A stretch of 64,000 nucleotides of DNA from Mesorhizobium plurifarium (GTDB lineage Bacteria; Pseudomonadota; Alphaproteobacteria; Rhizobiales; Rhizobiaceae). The stretch is from contig CCNB01000012.1 in assembly GCA_000824785.1 (NCBI GenBank), positions 674,206 to 738,205 on the forward strand, written 5' to 3'. Made by a program: the position numbers and the translations under genes. Below are positions 1 through 8,749 of this stretch, piece after piece; position 1 is the stretch's first letter, and every line of letters begins with the position of its first letter. The notes beneath the pieces are model-generated. The model was not told where the DNA came from. It did no database searches and saw only the letters and a list, made by a program, of their open reading frames with translations.

Positions 1-366
1 GTCCATCCATCGAAGGGACGGGCTCTAGCCCCCTGACCCAGCCTGAATCGGCCAGCAAAAAATGGCGGAATTCATGACGTGGAGCAATTCCGCGTGCGGC
101 TTGGTTTGTCTCTTCGGTGCGGGTAGGGGACTGGCGTAATTGTACATGGCAGTCGATGTCTCACCGGCGTTTTCGCCGGAGGGCGATGCATTGCCTTGTC
201 TTTGTCGGAAGCCGGCGTGCGGAGCCGGCAGCTGGTCCCTTGCGCGAGTTGCGACGACGTTGCCGGCGGCGGCAATGAATCGCGGCTGAATGAGGTCGCC
301 GGATCAAGGATGCAGGAGGCGCATCCCCGGTGGAAAAAGGGTACGATAAGACAAGGGACTTTGATC
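1..366. other. dnaA upstream region, no gene seen
   Basis: No convincing coding region is visible here. The stretch holds a perfect 8-bp inverted repeat (65-72 with 86-93, 13-nt loop) and two GANTC sites (45-49 and 277-281), the target of the CcrM methylase in alphaproteobacteria. I found no good DnaA box (TTATCCACA) and no AT-rich unwinding segment, so this is probably the dnaA promoter and leader rather than the replication origin. The promoter itself could not be placed with confidence. Confidence 0.5.
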
Positions 367-1914
367 ATGCAAAGCGGCATCGAGAGGGAGATAGCGGGCG
401 AGCTCCCATTTCCGGCAACTTTTGTCAAAGGGGGCGACGTGGCGGTGTCCAACGACGCGGAACAGAAGTTCGAACGCGTTAAGGCTCAGCTGAAGGCGCG
501 TCTTGGAGCCGAGGTCTATTCGAGCTGGTTCGGTCGCATGAAGGTCGCCGAGGCCTCCCGCGGCATTGTGCGCATCTCCGTGCCTACGGCCTTCCTGCGG
601 TCCTGGATCAACGGCCATTACCTCGAGCTCATCGCGGAGCTGTGGCGGCATGAGGATCCGGACGTCCTCAAGATCGAGATCGTCGTGCGCACCGCCACGC
701 GCCAGGGGCGCAACCCTGTCGAGCCGGAGGTGGCGCCAGCGCGCAAGATGACCAAGCAGACGCATACCGCGCTCGCCAACGGCACCGCGAGCGCCGGGCG
801 CGCGGAACAACGGGCGCCGGCGCCGCGCCCGGGCGCGTCCGCGGAACCGGAGTTTCGCCACAATGTGCTGGGGTCGCCTCTCGACCCGCGCTACACTTTC
901 GCCTCCTTCATCGAAGGACCGTCGAACAGGGTTGCCTTCGCCGCGGCCAGGGCGGTGGCGGAATCTCAGTCGAGCGCGGTGCGTTTCAACCCGCTTTTCC
1001 TGCATGCGACCGTCGGGCTCGGCAAGACGCACCTGCTGCAGGCGATCGCGGCGGAATCGCTACGGCACAACCCGAAGTCGCGCGTCGTCTACCTGACCGC
1101 GGAATATTTCATGTGGCGCTTCGCCACCGCGATCCGCGACAACAATGCGCTGACGCTGAAAGAGCAGCTGCGCGACATCGATCTCCTGATCATCGACGAC
1201 ATGCAGTTCCTGCAGGGCAAGTCGATCCAGCACGAATTCTGCCACCTCATCAACATGCTGCTCGACAGCGCCAAACAGGTCGTGGTCGCGGCCGACCGGC
1301 CGCCGTCGGAACTGGAATCGCTGGAGCCGCGCGTGCGTTCGCGACTGAATGGAGGCGTGGCGCTGGAAATGTCGGCGCCTGATTTCGCCATGCGGCTCGG
1401 CATGCTGAAGCTGCGCCGCGCCACCGCCAAGACCGATGACACCTCGCTCGACATCTCCGACGAAATCCTGGAGCACGTCGCGCGCACGGTGACCGGCAGC
1501 GGGCGTGAGCTCGAAGGCGCCTTCAACCAGCTTCTGTTCCGCCAGTCGTTCGAGCCGCAGATCTCCATCGACCGTATCGACGAGATCCTCGGTCACATCT
1601 ACCGCTCCGGCGAGCCGAAGCGGGTGCGCATCGAGGACATCCAGCGCATCGTGGCGCGTCACTACAACGTGTCGAAGACGGAGCTTCTGTCCAACCGGCG
1701 CACGCGCACGATCGTCAAGCCGCGGCAGGTGGCGATGTATCTGTCGAAGGTGATGACGCCGCGCTCATTGCCGGAGATCGGACGGCGCTTCGGCGGCCGC
1801 GATCACACGACGGTGCTCCATGCCGTGCGTAAGATCGAGGACCTTTCGGGCGCGGACAACACGCTGGCGCAGGAACTCGAACTGCTCAGAAGGCTGATCA
1901 ACGACCAGGCCTGA
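367..1914 (+). CDS. dnaA: Chromosomal replication initiator DnaA
   Basis: DnaA binds the origin, opens the duplex and loads the replicative helicase. The protein is 515 residues from the ATG at 367. Visible parts are the N-terminal domain I (SSWFGRM), a variable low-complexity linker rich in Ala, Pro and Arg, the AAA+ core with Walker A GLGKTH near residue 218 and Walker B LLIIDDMQF near 275, and the C-terminal DNA-binding domain with the signature GRRFGGRDHTTVLHAVRKIE near 475. The reading frame is open back to 196, but the ATG at 367 follows a GGGA ribosome binding site and gives the usual rhizobial length. Two hairpins follow the stop and separate it from dnaN. Confidence 0.97.
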   Translation: MQSGIEREIAGELPFPATFVKGGDVAVSNDAEQKFERVKAQLKARLGAEVYSSWFGRMKVAEASRGIVRISVPTAFLRSWINGHYLELIAELWRHEDPDVLKIEIVVRTATRQGRNPVEPEVAPARKMTKQTHTALANGTASAGRAEQRAPAPRPGASAEPEFRHNVLGSPLDPRYTFASFIEGPSNRVAFAAARAVAESQSSAVRFNPLFLHATVGLGKTHLLQAIAAESLRHNPKSRVVYLTAEYFMWRFATAIRDNNALTLKEQLRDIDLLIIDDMQFLQGKSIQHEFCHLINMLLDSAKQVVVAADRPPSELESLEPRVRSRLNGGVALEMSAPDFAMRLGMLKLRRATAKTDDTSLDISDEILEHVARTVTGSGRELEGAFNQLLFRQSFEPQISIDRIDEILGHIYRSGEPKRVRIEDIQRIVARHYNVSKTELLSNRRTRTIVKPRQVAMYLSKVMTPRSLPEIGRRFGGRDHTTVLHAVRKIEDLSGADNTLAQELELLRRLINDQA

Positions 1915-1928
1915 GGGGGCGCAGAAAT

Positions 1929-2060
1929 AGCCGGCGGCGCGCTTCGCCGGCTTTATCCCCAGAAAGCCCGCGCTGCCGGCCGTAACCGGTGCCGCGGGCT
2001 TGCGTTCGCAGGCTTTTTACTGTCAGCTTACAGAGATTCTGAAAGCCTTTCAGGGCTTTC
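1929..2060 (+). terminator. Three hairpins between dnaA and dnaN
   Basis: Directly after dnaA there are three stem-loops: 1929-1936 with 1945-1952 (8 bp, followed by TTTAT), 1964-1972 with 1993-2001 (9 bp, with a short T run about 14 nt downstream), and 2041-2047 with 2054-2060 (7 bp). The first two look like a weak intrinsic terminator pair; the third lies in the dnaN leader. TTATCCCCA at 1953-1961 matches a DnaA box in 8 of 9 positions, but a single copy is weak evidence. Confidence 0.5.
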
Positions 2061-2114
2061 GCGGGATGCCGCCTGCCGGTGACCCGTTCATTCTTGAAGC
2101 GAGCCTGTTTGGTC

Positions 2115-3233
2115 ATGCGTGTTATCCTGGAACGGTCAAATCTCCTGAAGTCCCTCAACCACGTCCATCGCGTGGTCGAGCGGCGCAACACCATTCCGAT
2201 CCTGTCCAACGTGCTGCTCAGCGCCGAGGGCGCCAGCCTCGAGATGAAGGCCACCGACCTCGACCTCGAAGTGACGGAGGCGACGCCTGCCAAGGTCGAG
2301 CGCGGCGGCGCGACGACGGTGCCGGCGCATCTGCTCTACGACATCGTGCGCAAGCTTTCCGACGGCGCCGAGGTGATGCTGAAGACGGACGAGGACGGCA
2401 ACGCGATGACCGTCACCTCCGGCCGTTCGAGCTTCCGTCTGCAGTGCCTGCCGCAATCCGACTTCCCGGAGCTTTCGGCCGGTTCCTTCTCGCATATCTT
2501 CCGGCTGGAATCGGCAGCGTTCAAGGGGCTGATCGACAAGACCCAGTTCGCCATCTCGACCGAGGAAACGCGCTACTATCTCAACGGCATCTACCTGCAC
2601 ACCGTTGAAGTCGGCGGCAAGCTGAAGCTGCGCTCGGTGGCGACCGACGGGCACCGCCTGGCGCGTGCCGAGATCGACGCGCCGGCAGGCTCCGAGGGCA
2701 TGCCCGGCATCATCATTCCGCGCAAGACGGTGAGCGAGCTGCAGAAGCTGGTCGACGATCCCGATGTGGCGGTGACCACGGAGCTGTCGGACACCAAGAT
2801 CCGCTTCACCATCGGCAGCGTCGTTTTGACCTCGAAGCTGATCGACGGCACCTTCCCCGACTATCAGCGCGTCATCCCGACCGGCAACGACAAGAAGCTG
2901 ATCATAGACCGCCAGAGCTTCGCCGCGGCGGTGGACCGCGTTTCGACCATTTCCTCCGAACGCGGCCGGGCGGTGAAACTGTCGATCAATGACGGCCAGC
3001 TGACCTTAGCCGTCAACAACCCCGACTCGGGCAGCGCCACCGAGGAACTGGCGGCCGACTATTCGTCGGACCCGATCGAGATCGGCTTCAACGCCAAATA
3101 CCTGCTCGACGTCGCCGCCCAGCTCACCGGCTCGGAGGCCAAGTTCATGCTGGCCGACGCCGGTTCGCCGACGCTGATCCATGACATGGCCGACGAAACC
3201 GCGCTTTATGTGCTGATGCCGATGCGGGTCTAG
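2115..3233 (+). CDS. dnaN: DNA polymerase III beta subunit (sliding clamp)
   Basis: DnaN forms the ring-shaped dimer that tethers DNA polymerase III to DNA and serves as a hub for other repair and replication factors. The start at 2115 gives 372 residues, the family norm, beginning MRVILERSNLLKSL; the open frame from 2079 adds 12 residues that do not look conserved. Three repeated clamp domains are expected; clear landmarks are VVERRNTIPILSN near residue 20, KATDLDLE, and the C-terminal MPMRV hydrophobic end. It sits between dnaA and recF, the common bacterial order. Confidence 0.97.
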   Translation: MRVILERSNLLKSLNHVHRVVERRNTIPILSNVLLSAEGASLEMKATDLDLEVTEATPAKVERGGATTVPAHLLYDIVRKLSDGAEVMLKTDEDGNAMTVTSGRSSFRLQCLPQSDFPELSAGSFSHIFRLESAAFKGLIDKTQFAISTEETRYYLNGIYLHTVEVGGKLKLRSVATDGHRLARAEIDAPAGSEGMPGIIIPRKTVSELQKLVDDPDVAVTTELSDTKIRFTIGSVVLTSKLIDGTFPDYQRVIPTGNDKKLIIDRQSFAAAVDRVSTISSERGRAVKLSINDGQLTLAVNNPDSGSATEELAADYSSDPIEIGFNAKYLLDVAAQLTGSEAKFMLADAGSPTLIHDMADETALYVLMPMRV

Positions 3234-3258
3234 GTCCGGGACAGGCATATATGTCGCC

Positions 3259-4425
3259 GTGACCGCGGATGCGAAACAGCTTCGGCAGCAAAGCTATATA
3301 AGTAAGCTGACACTTACGAATTTCCGTAACTACGCGGCGCTTTCACTCGACCTTGCGCCCGGCGCGGTGGTGCTGTCGGGCGACAACGGCGCGGGCAAGA
3401 CCAATCTCTTGGAAGCGATCTCGTTCCTGACACCTGGCCGGGGCCTACGCCGCGCGCCCTATGCGGATGTGGCGCGCGAAGGCGGCGATGGCGGCTTCGC
3501 CCTGCATGCGCGCATCGAGGGGCCGGAAGGCCAGGTCGAGATCGGCACCGGCATTTCCGGCGGCGACGCCGCCGGCGAAGGCGGCAGGAAGGTGCGGATC
3601 AACGGCGCGCCGACGCGATCGGCCGAGGATATGCTGGAATGGCTGCGGGTCGTCTGGCTGACGCCGGCGATGGACGGCCTGTTTCCCGGGCCTGCGGGAG
3701 ACCGCCGCCGCTTCCTCGACCGGCTGGTGCTGGCGATCGACCCCGGCCATGGCCAGCGCGCGCTCGACTATGAGAAGGCCATGCGAGGCCGTAACCGCTT
3801 GCTTACCGAAGGCTCGCGTGACGGCGCCTGGTTCGAGGCGATCGAGACGCAGATGGCCGAGACGGGGGTGGCGATCGCCGCGGCACGAGCCGAGCTGGTG
3901 CGGCTGCTTGCCGCCATGATCGACCGATTGCCTAGCAGCGGCCCGTTTCCGCAGGCCGACATCAGTCTTGCCGGCGACCTGGAGAGCGAGGTCGCCGTGG
4001 CGCCGGCCGTGGACGTCGAGGAGCGCTTCCGCCGCGCGCTTGCCAACGGCCGCGAGCGCGACCGCGCCGCCGGCCGCACGCTGGACGGCCCGCATCGTTC
4101 CGATCTCCTGGTGCGGCACCGGCCGAAGTCGATGCCGGCGGAACTGTGCTCGACCGGCGAGCAGAAGGCGCTGCTGGTCGGCATCGTTTTGTCGCATGCC
4201 AGGCTGACCGGCGAGATGTCGGGACTGACGCCGATCCTTCTCCTGGACGAGATCGCGGCGCATCTCGACGCGGGCCGGCGCGCGGCGTTGTTCTCGATCC
4301 TGGAAGAGCTGAATTGCCAGGCCTTCATGACCGGCACCGATGCCGCCTTGTTTTCGAGCCTTGCCGGCCGGGCACAGTTCCTGACGGTCGATCACGGCAG
4401 CGTTGGGCCGACGTCCAGCCCTTGA
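3259..4425 (+). CDS. recF: DNA replication and repair protein RecF
   Basis: RecF is an SMC-like ATPase that helps RecOR load RecA at single-strand gaps. It is 388 residues from a GTG at 3259, 25 nt after dnaN; no in-frame ATG fits the conserved start ISKLTLTNFRNY. Walker A is GDNGAGKTN near residues 41-48, the Q-loop and signature regions follow, and Walker B LLLDEIAAHLD lies near residue 330, with the usual coiled-coil-like middle. RecR, its pathway partner, is at the other end of this window (61.8-62.4 kb). Confidence 0.95.
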   Translation: MTADAKQLRQQSYISKLTLTNFRNYAALSLDLAPGAVVLSGDNGAGKTNLLEAISFLTPGRGLRRAPYADVAREGGDGGFALHARIEGPEGQVEIGTGISGGDAAGEGGRKVRINGAPTRSAEDMLEWLRVVWLTPAMDGLFPGPAGDRRRFLDRLVLAIDPGHGQRALDYEKAMRGRNRLLTEGSRDGAWFEAIETQMAETGVAIAAARAELVRLLAAMIDRLPSSGPFPQADISLAGDLESEVAVAPAVDVEERFRRALANGRERDRAAGRTLDGPHRSDLLVRHRPKSMPAELCSTGEQKALLVGIVLSHARLTGEMSGLTPILLLDEIAAHLDAGRRAALFSILEELNCQAFMTGTDAALFSSLAGRAQFLTVDHGSVGPTSSP

Positions 4426-4447
4426 AGCCATTTTCCGCGCTGAGCCA

Positions 4448-4535
4448 CGAGGCTTTGCCTCGCGTCATGCCAAACCTTCGCCTTGCGTGTGGACCACAAG
4501 GCTTCGCCTTGCGCTTACTGACAAGGCTCTGCGCC
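4448..4535. repeat. Cluster of short similar hairpins after recF
   Basis: Between recF and the moeB-like gene are repeated near-identical mini-palindromes with the pattern AAGGC-TTC-GCCTT or GAGGC-TTT-GCCTC: 4448-4462, a degenerate one around 4470-4487, 4497-4511, and a partial one at 4522-4535. The repeated units resemble tandem slippage products. They could act as a transcription stop for recF or stabilise its 3' end. Confidence 0.55.
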
Positions 4536-4552
4536 AGCGATATGGTTCGGCT

Positions 4553-5308
4553 ATGATCGACGCCGCCCTGACCGACGAAGAGCTCGAACGCTATGCCCGC
4601 CACATCGTGCTGCCGGAGATCGGCGGGCCGGGCCAGCAGAAGCTGAAACGGGCGCGGGTGCTGGTGATCGGCGCCGGCGGGCTCGGCGCGCCGGTGCTGG
4701 AATATCTTGCCGCCGCCGGCGTCGGCACGCTCGGCATCGTCGACGACGACACGGTTTCGCTGTCCAACCTGCAGCGGCAGGTGATCCACGGCAGCGACAC
4801 GATCGGCATGGCCAAGACCGACAGTGCCGCCGCGGCGATCATGCGCATCAACCCCAACGTCGCGGTGGAATCGCATCGCCTGAGACTGACGGCGGAGAAC
4901 GCCCCTGCCCTCGTCGCGCGCTACGATGTCGTTGTCGACGGCTCCGACAATTTCGAGACGCGCTACGCGGCCGCCGATGGCTGCGCCGGTGAGAAGAAAC
5001 CCCTCGTCACGGCCGCCGTCGGCCGCTTCGACGGCTCAGTGACGGTGCTGAAGCCGTTCGAGACAGGCGCCGACGGCAAGCGCAATCCGAGCTATCGCGA
5101 CCTTTTCCCGGAAGCGCCGCCCGAAGGGCTGGTGCCATCCTGCGCCGTTGCCGGCATCGTCGGCGCGCTGACGGGCGTCATCGGCACGCTGGAGGCGATG
5201 GAGGCGATCAAGCTGATCACCGGCATAGGCGAGCCGCTGATCGGCCGACTGCTGCTCTACGATGGCCTCACGGCCCGTTTCGACACCATCCGCTACAAGG
5301 CCGTCTGA
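4553..5308 (+). CDS. moeB: MoeB/ThiF-family adenylyltransferase
   Basis: Proteins of this family adenylate the C-terminal glycine of a small ubiquitin-like sulfur carrier (MoaD or ThiS). The start at 4553 gives 251 residues, typical of MoeB without a rhodanese tail. The nucleotide loop GAGGLGAPVLEYLAAAG is near residue 40, followed by DDDTVSLSNLQRQ and VVVDGSDNFETRY. An oddity is that the usual zinc-binding CxxC is absent: the corresponding segment reads NPSYRDLFP near residue 180. The conserved cysteine in VPSCAVAGIVGALTG is kept. It could serve MoaD, ThiS or another carrier; neither is nearby. The GNAT gene starts 4 nt downstream. Confidence 0.85.
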   Translation: MIDAALTDEELERYARHIVLPEIGGPGQQKLKRARVLVIGAGGLGAPVLEYLAAAGVGTLGIVDDDTVSLSNLQRQVIHGSDTIGMAKTDSAAAAIMRINPNVAVESHRLRLTAENAPALVARYDVVVDGSDNFETRYAAADGCAGEKKPLVTAAVGRFDGSVTVLKPFETGADGKRNPSYRDLFPEAPPEGLVPSCAVAGIVGALTGVIGTLEAMEAIKLITGIGEPLIGRLLLYDGLTARFDTIRYKAV

Positions 5309-5312
5309 GCGC

Positions 5313-5801
5313 ATGGACCAGAGCGTCGGCATCTCCATAACCGGCCTTCCGGCGCATTTCGACCGATGGGACGATCTGCTCGCGCTGATCCGGCGCGCCT
5401 TTGCCTATATGGACGGCATCATCGACCCGCCGTCGTCGGCGCATCTTTTGACCGCCGATACCCTTGCCGAGAAGGCGAAACGGGAAGCCGGGTTTTTGGC
5501 GATCGAGAATGGCCGCGTCGTCGGCTGCGTCTTCGCGCTGGAACGGTCGCAGGATTTCTATGTCGGCAAGCTCGCGGTCGAGCCAGGGCTGCAGGGCCAA
5601 GGCATAGGGGCCCGGCTGATGCGGGCGGTCGAGGATCTCGCCCGCGAACGCGGCAAGGATGCGATCGAGCTGCAGACCCGCACCGAACTGACCACGAACC
5701 ATGCGGCCTTCGCCCGGCTCGGCTTTCGCGAGAGCGGATGCACGGCGCATGCGGGCTATGACAGGCCGACCTCCATCACCATGCGCAAGGTGCTTCTATG
5801 A
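5313..5801 (+). CDS. GNAT family N-acetyltransferase
   Basis: A 162-residue acetyl-CoA-dependent acyltransferase. The GNAT core is visible as the acetyl-CoA loop VEPGLQGQGIGARLM near residues 90-104, preceded by a beta strand FYVGKLAV and followed by ELQTRTELTTNHAAFARLGFRESG. The substrate cannot be read from the sequence. The chosen ATG at 5313 is 4 nt after the moeB-like stop, and the stop overlaps the next ATG (ATGA at 5798-5801), so it is almost certainly co-transcribed and translationally coupled with the aconitase X gene. Confidence 0.88.
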   Translation: MDQSVGISITGLPAHFDRWDDLLALIRRAFAYMDGIIDPPSSAHLLTADTLAEKAKREAGFLAIENGRVVGCVFALERSQDFYVGKLAVEPGLQGQGIGARLMRAVEDLARERGKDAIELQTRTELTTNHAAFARLGFRESGCTAHAGYDRPTSITMRKVLL

Positions 5802-7063
5802 GCCTTTCGCTCAGCCAGGACGAACAGGCGATCGCCGCCAAACAGGACGGCGCGGGCATGGCGATGCGCATCGTCGCCGAAAGCGCCCGCCTGCTCGGCG
5901 CGCCGCGGCTCATCCCAATCGCCTCCACGCATATCGACGGTGCCCTCTATCATGGCGATTCCGGCACGCTGTTCGCGGAGAAGCTGGTCCAGGGCGGCGC
6001 GAAGGTTGCTGTGCGCTCGACGCTCAATGTCGGGGCGCTCGACCTGATGGGTTGCTCGCGTGTGCGCCTGGAAGAGCCGCAGCGCGGCATGGCGCGACGG
6101 ATGATGGAGGCCTATCGCAAGCTCGGCTGCGAGCAGAGCTGGACCTGCGCGCCCTACCAGGCCGGGCATAGGCCGGCGCTCGGCAGCGACGTCGCCTGGG
6201 GCGAGTCCAACGCGGTCGTCTTCTGCAATTCGGTGCTGGGCGCGCGCACCAACCGCTATGGCGATTTCCTCGACATTGCCTGCGCGATTGTCGGCCGCGC
6301 GCCGGATTACGGCCTGCATCGGCCCGAAAACCGCCGGGCAAGGCTCGTTTTCGATGTCTCGGGCCTGTCGTCATCCTTCCTCGCCTCGGAGATCGCCTGG
6401 CCTGTCCTGGGCAGCCTCTATGGCCGCGAGGTGGGCAACGCGATCGGCGTTGTTGCCGGCGTGACCGCTCATCCCGGCGAAGACGCGCTGAAAGCCTTCG
6501 GCGCGGCGGCCGCATCGTCGGGCGCGGTGGGCCTTTTCCACATTGCGGGCGTGACGCCCGAGGCTCCCCACGTCGAAGCCATCCTGGCCGGGCCGGAGCC
6601 GGAAGCGGTGATCCGCGTGACGCCTGAGATGGTCGCCAAGGCCCGCGCGGGCCTGTCGACCGCGGCGGCGACCGAGACCATCGACGCGGTGGCGATCGGC
6701 AGCCCGCATCTGTCGAACGCCGAGTTCGACAGCCTGGAACGGCTGATCGCCGGGCGGCGGCTTGCGGTGCCGATCTATGCCTGCACCGGCCGCCACGCGC
6801 TCGCCCAGCTGGAGCGGGACGGCCGGCGAAAAAGGCTCGAGGCGAGCGGGGTCGTCATCGTCGCCGATACATGCGTGGTGGTGACGCCGATCATGCCGGA
6901 GCTCGGCCCAGAGCTCGGCAATGGCGTGCTGATGACCAATTCGGGCAAGTTCGCGCATTACGCGCCGGGCAACACCGGCTACGCGGTGCTCTACGCCTCG
7001 CTCGCCGACTGCGTCGAAAGCGCGGTCCTCGGCAAGCCGGTTTTCACGGATATCGCCGCATGA
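5798..7063 (+). CDS. Aconitase X large (catalytic) subunit, DUF521
   Basis: The 421-residue protein matches the aconitase X catalytic family, which in bacteria includes cis-3-hydroxy-L-proline dehydratases and in archaea phosphomevalonate dehydratase. Recognisable segments are LIPIASTHIDGALYHGD near residue 40, STLNVGALDLMG near 72, the cysteine-containing WTCAPYQ near 113 and GESNAVVFCNSVLGARTNRYGD near 130, and TNSGKFAHYAPG near the end. These cysteines are the expected iron-sulfur ligands. It is encoded separately from its small subunit, which follows with a 4-bp ATGA overlap. Hydroxyproline use is the likeliest role but no other hydroxyproline gene is adjacent. Confidence 0.88.
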   Translation: MSLSLSQDEQAIAAKQDGAGMAMRIVAESARLLGAPRLIPIASTHIDGALYHGDSGTLFAEKLVQGGAKVAVRSTLNVGALDLMGCSRVRLEEPQRGMARRMMEAYRKLGCEQSWTCAPYQAGHRPALGSDVAWGESNAVVFCNSVLGARTNRYGDFLDIACAIVGRAPDYGLHRPENRRARLVFDVSGLSSSFLASEIAWPVLGSLYGREVGNAIGVVAGVTAHPGEDALKAFGAAAASSGAVGLFHIAGVTPEAPHVEAILAGPEPEAVIRVTPEMVAKARAGLSTAAATETIDAVAIGSPHLSNAEFDSLERLIAGRRLAVPIYACTGRHALAQLERDGRRKRLEASGVVIVADTCVVVTPIMPELGPELGNGVLMTNSGKFAHYAPGNTGYAVLYASLADCVESAVLGKPVFTDIAA

Positions 7064-7473
7064 GCGCCGCAGCCGAAATCCTGGTGCCGGGCAAGGCGGC
7101 CGAAGGCGAAGCGCTGGTGCTGACGGCGCCGATCAGCTTCTGGGGCGGCGTCGACCCCAAGACTGGCCGCATCGCCGATGTCCGCCATCCGCAGCACGGC
7201 GAAGTCATTTCCGGCCGGGTGCTGTTCCTGCCCGGCACGATCGGCTCGTCGTCCGCTTCGGCGGTGCTGATGGAGCTCGTCCACAACGGCCGGGCGCCGG
7301 CCGCCCTGGTGCTGCACGAGCCCGACGCCATCCTGTTGCTCGGCCTGATCGTGGCGCGGGAAATGGGCTGGGAAACGCCCATGGCAATACGGCTCGAGCG
7401 TGGCGCGTTCGATGCCTATCGCGGAGCCGCGGTGAGAGTTGGCGCGGACAGCGCCGTTACCATAGCCGTTTAA
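7060..7473 (+). CDS. Aconitase X small subunit, DUF126
   Basis: A 137-residue swivelling-domain protein that pairs with the DUF521 subunit to form the active dehydratase. Family landmarks are ISFWGGVDPKTGRIADVRHPQHGE near residues 24-47 and LPGTIGSSSASAVLMEL near 56-72, the serine-rich loop that contacts substrate. The ATG at 7060 overlaps the preceding stop (ATGA), so the two subunits are translationally coupled. The stop lies 4 nt from the stop of the convergent dehydrogenase gene. Confidence 0.9.
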   Translation: MSAAAEILVPGKAAEGEALVLTAPISFWGGVDPKTGRIADVRHPQHGEVISGRVLFLPGTIGSSSASAVLMELVHNGRAPAALVLHEPDAILLLGLIVAREMGWETPMAIRLERGAFDAYRGAAVRVGADSAVTIAV

Positions 7474-7477
7474 AGCC

Positions 7478-8479
7478 TCAGGTCCTGAGCGGCAGGACAC
7501 GATCCGGCGGACGGTGGCCGTCGAAGAAGGCGCGGATGTTGATTATCACCTTCTCGCCCATGTCGATGCGACCCTCGAGCGTGGCCGACCCCATATGCGG
7601 CAAAAGCACCACCTTGCCCTTGGCGGCAAGCTTCAGCAGCTTGCTGTTCAGCGCCGGTTCGTGCTCGTAGACGTCGAGACCGGCGCCGGCGATCTTGCCG
7701 TCATGGATGAGCTTGACCAGCGAGTCCTCGTCGATGATGTCGCCCCGCGCGGTGTTGACGAGGTAGGCCGAAGGCTGCATCAGCGCCAGGCGACGACCGG
7801 ACAAAAGGTGGAACGTCGCCGGCGTCGAGGGACAATTGACCGAGATGATGTCCATGCGGGCCAGCATCTGGTCGAGGCTTTCCCAATAGGTCGCCTCCAA
7901 CTCCTCCTCGACGGCCGGCAGCACGCGGTGCCGGTTGTGATAGTGGATCGACAGGCCGAAGGCCTTGGCCCGCCTGGCGACCGCCGTGCCGATGCGGCCC
8001 ATGCCGACGATGCCGAGCCGCTTGCCCCAGATGCGCCGGCCGAGCATCCAGGTCGGCGACCAGCCGGCCCATTTCTTCTCGCCGGTCAGCACATTGGCGC
8101 CTTCGGCGAGCCTGCGCGGCACGGCGAGCATCAGCGCCATGGTCATGTCGGCGGTGTCTTCGGTGAGCACATTCGGCGTGTTGGTGACGGTGATGCCCTT
8201 CTTGGCGGCCGCCGCGACATCGATCTTGTCGACGCCGTTGCCGAAATTCGCGATCAGCTTGAGGTTTTCGCCGGCCTGGGCGATCAGCGCGGCGTCGATA
8301 TGGTCGGTGATGGTGGGGACCAGCACATCGGCTTCCTTGACCGCCGCGACCAGCTCGGGCTGCGTCATCGGCCGGTCCTCGACATTCAGCCTTGCGTCGA
8401 ACAGCTCGCGCATGCGCGTTTCGACCGGATCGGGCAGCTTGCGCGTGATGACGACGAGGGGCCGTTTTTTGCCTGCCAT
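7478..8479 (-). CDS. D-isomer 2-hydroxyacid dehydrogenase (glyoxylate/hydroxypyruvate reductase type)
   Basis: A 333-residue NAD(P)-dependent enzyme that would interconvert a 2-oxoacid such as glyoxylate or hydroxypyruvate with its D-2-hydroxyacid. The nucleotide-binding motif GIVGMGRIGTAVARRAKAFG lies near residues 157-176. The catalytic Arg is in VNTARGDIIDE, the Glu in LDVYEHEP and the His in LLPHMGSAT. Rhizobial copies are often annotated D-glycerate dehydrogenase. It is convergent with aconitase X, and a palindromic element lies upstream of its start. Confidence 0.9.
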   Translation of the reverse strand: MAGKKRPLVVITRKLPDPVETRMRELFDARLNVEDRPMTQPELVAAVKEADVLVPTITDHIDAALIAQAGENLKLIANFGNGVDKIDVAAAAKKGITVTNTPNVLTEDTADMTMALMLAVPRRLAEGANVLTGEKKWAGWSPTWMLGRRIWGKRLGIVGMGRIGTAVARRAKAFGLSIHYHNRHRVLPAVEEELEATYWESLDQMLARMDIISVNCPSTPATFHLLSGRRLALMQPSAYLVNTARGDIIDEDSLVKLIHDGKIAGAGLDVYEHEPALNSKLLKLAAKGKVVLLPHMGSATLEGRIDMGEKVIINIRAFFDGHRPPDRVLPLRT

Positions 8480-8494
8480 TTTATCCCCGAAGCT

Positions 8495-8598
8495 TCCTGG
8501 ATCAGGATGACGTCTCGTTGAATCGCCGTCCTGATCCTACTCTTTTTTGGAGCATGATCTTTTCCGAAAACGGATTCCCACTTTCCGGGATCATGCTC
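8495..8598. repeat. Composite palindromic intergenic element
   Basis: Two adjacent inverted repeats fill most of the space upstream of the dehydrogenase. The first pairs 8499-8507 with 8529-8537 (GGATCAGGA/TCCTGATCC) and is followed by TACTCTTTTTT. The second has ends GAGCATGATC (8550-8559) and GATCATGCTC (8589-8598). A close relative of the second is found at 44491-44539, so this is a dispersed repeat family rather than a gene-specific structure. Confidence 0.75.
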
Positions 8599-8749
8599 TC
8601 GAAACCGATCTCGTTGAGACCTCTTTAACCAAGACCGGCGAAACTTGCAGCCAGTCGCGGCATCAGCCCACTCCTGTAACAAGCGGTGCCGCCGAAGACA
8701 AAGAAAAAGGGGCGCCCGTCCCGACGGACCGGCGCCGAAAGGAACGAAA

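Noticed and set aside
1..366. Replication origin upstream of dnaA
   Set aside because: No cluster of DnaA boxes and no AT-rich segment. In alphaproteobacteria the origin is often elsewhere, near hemE.
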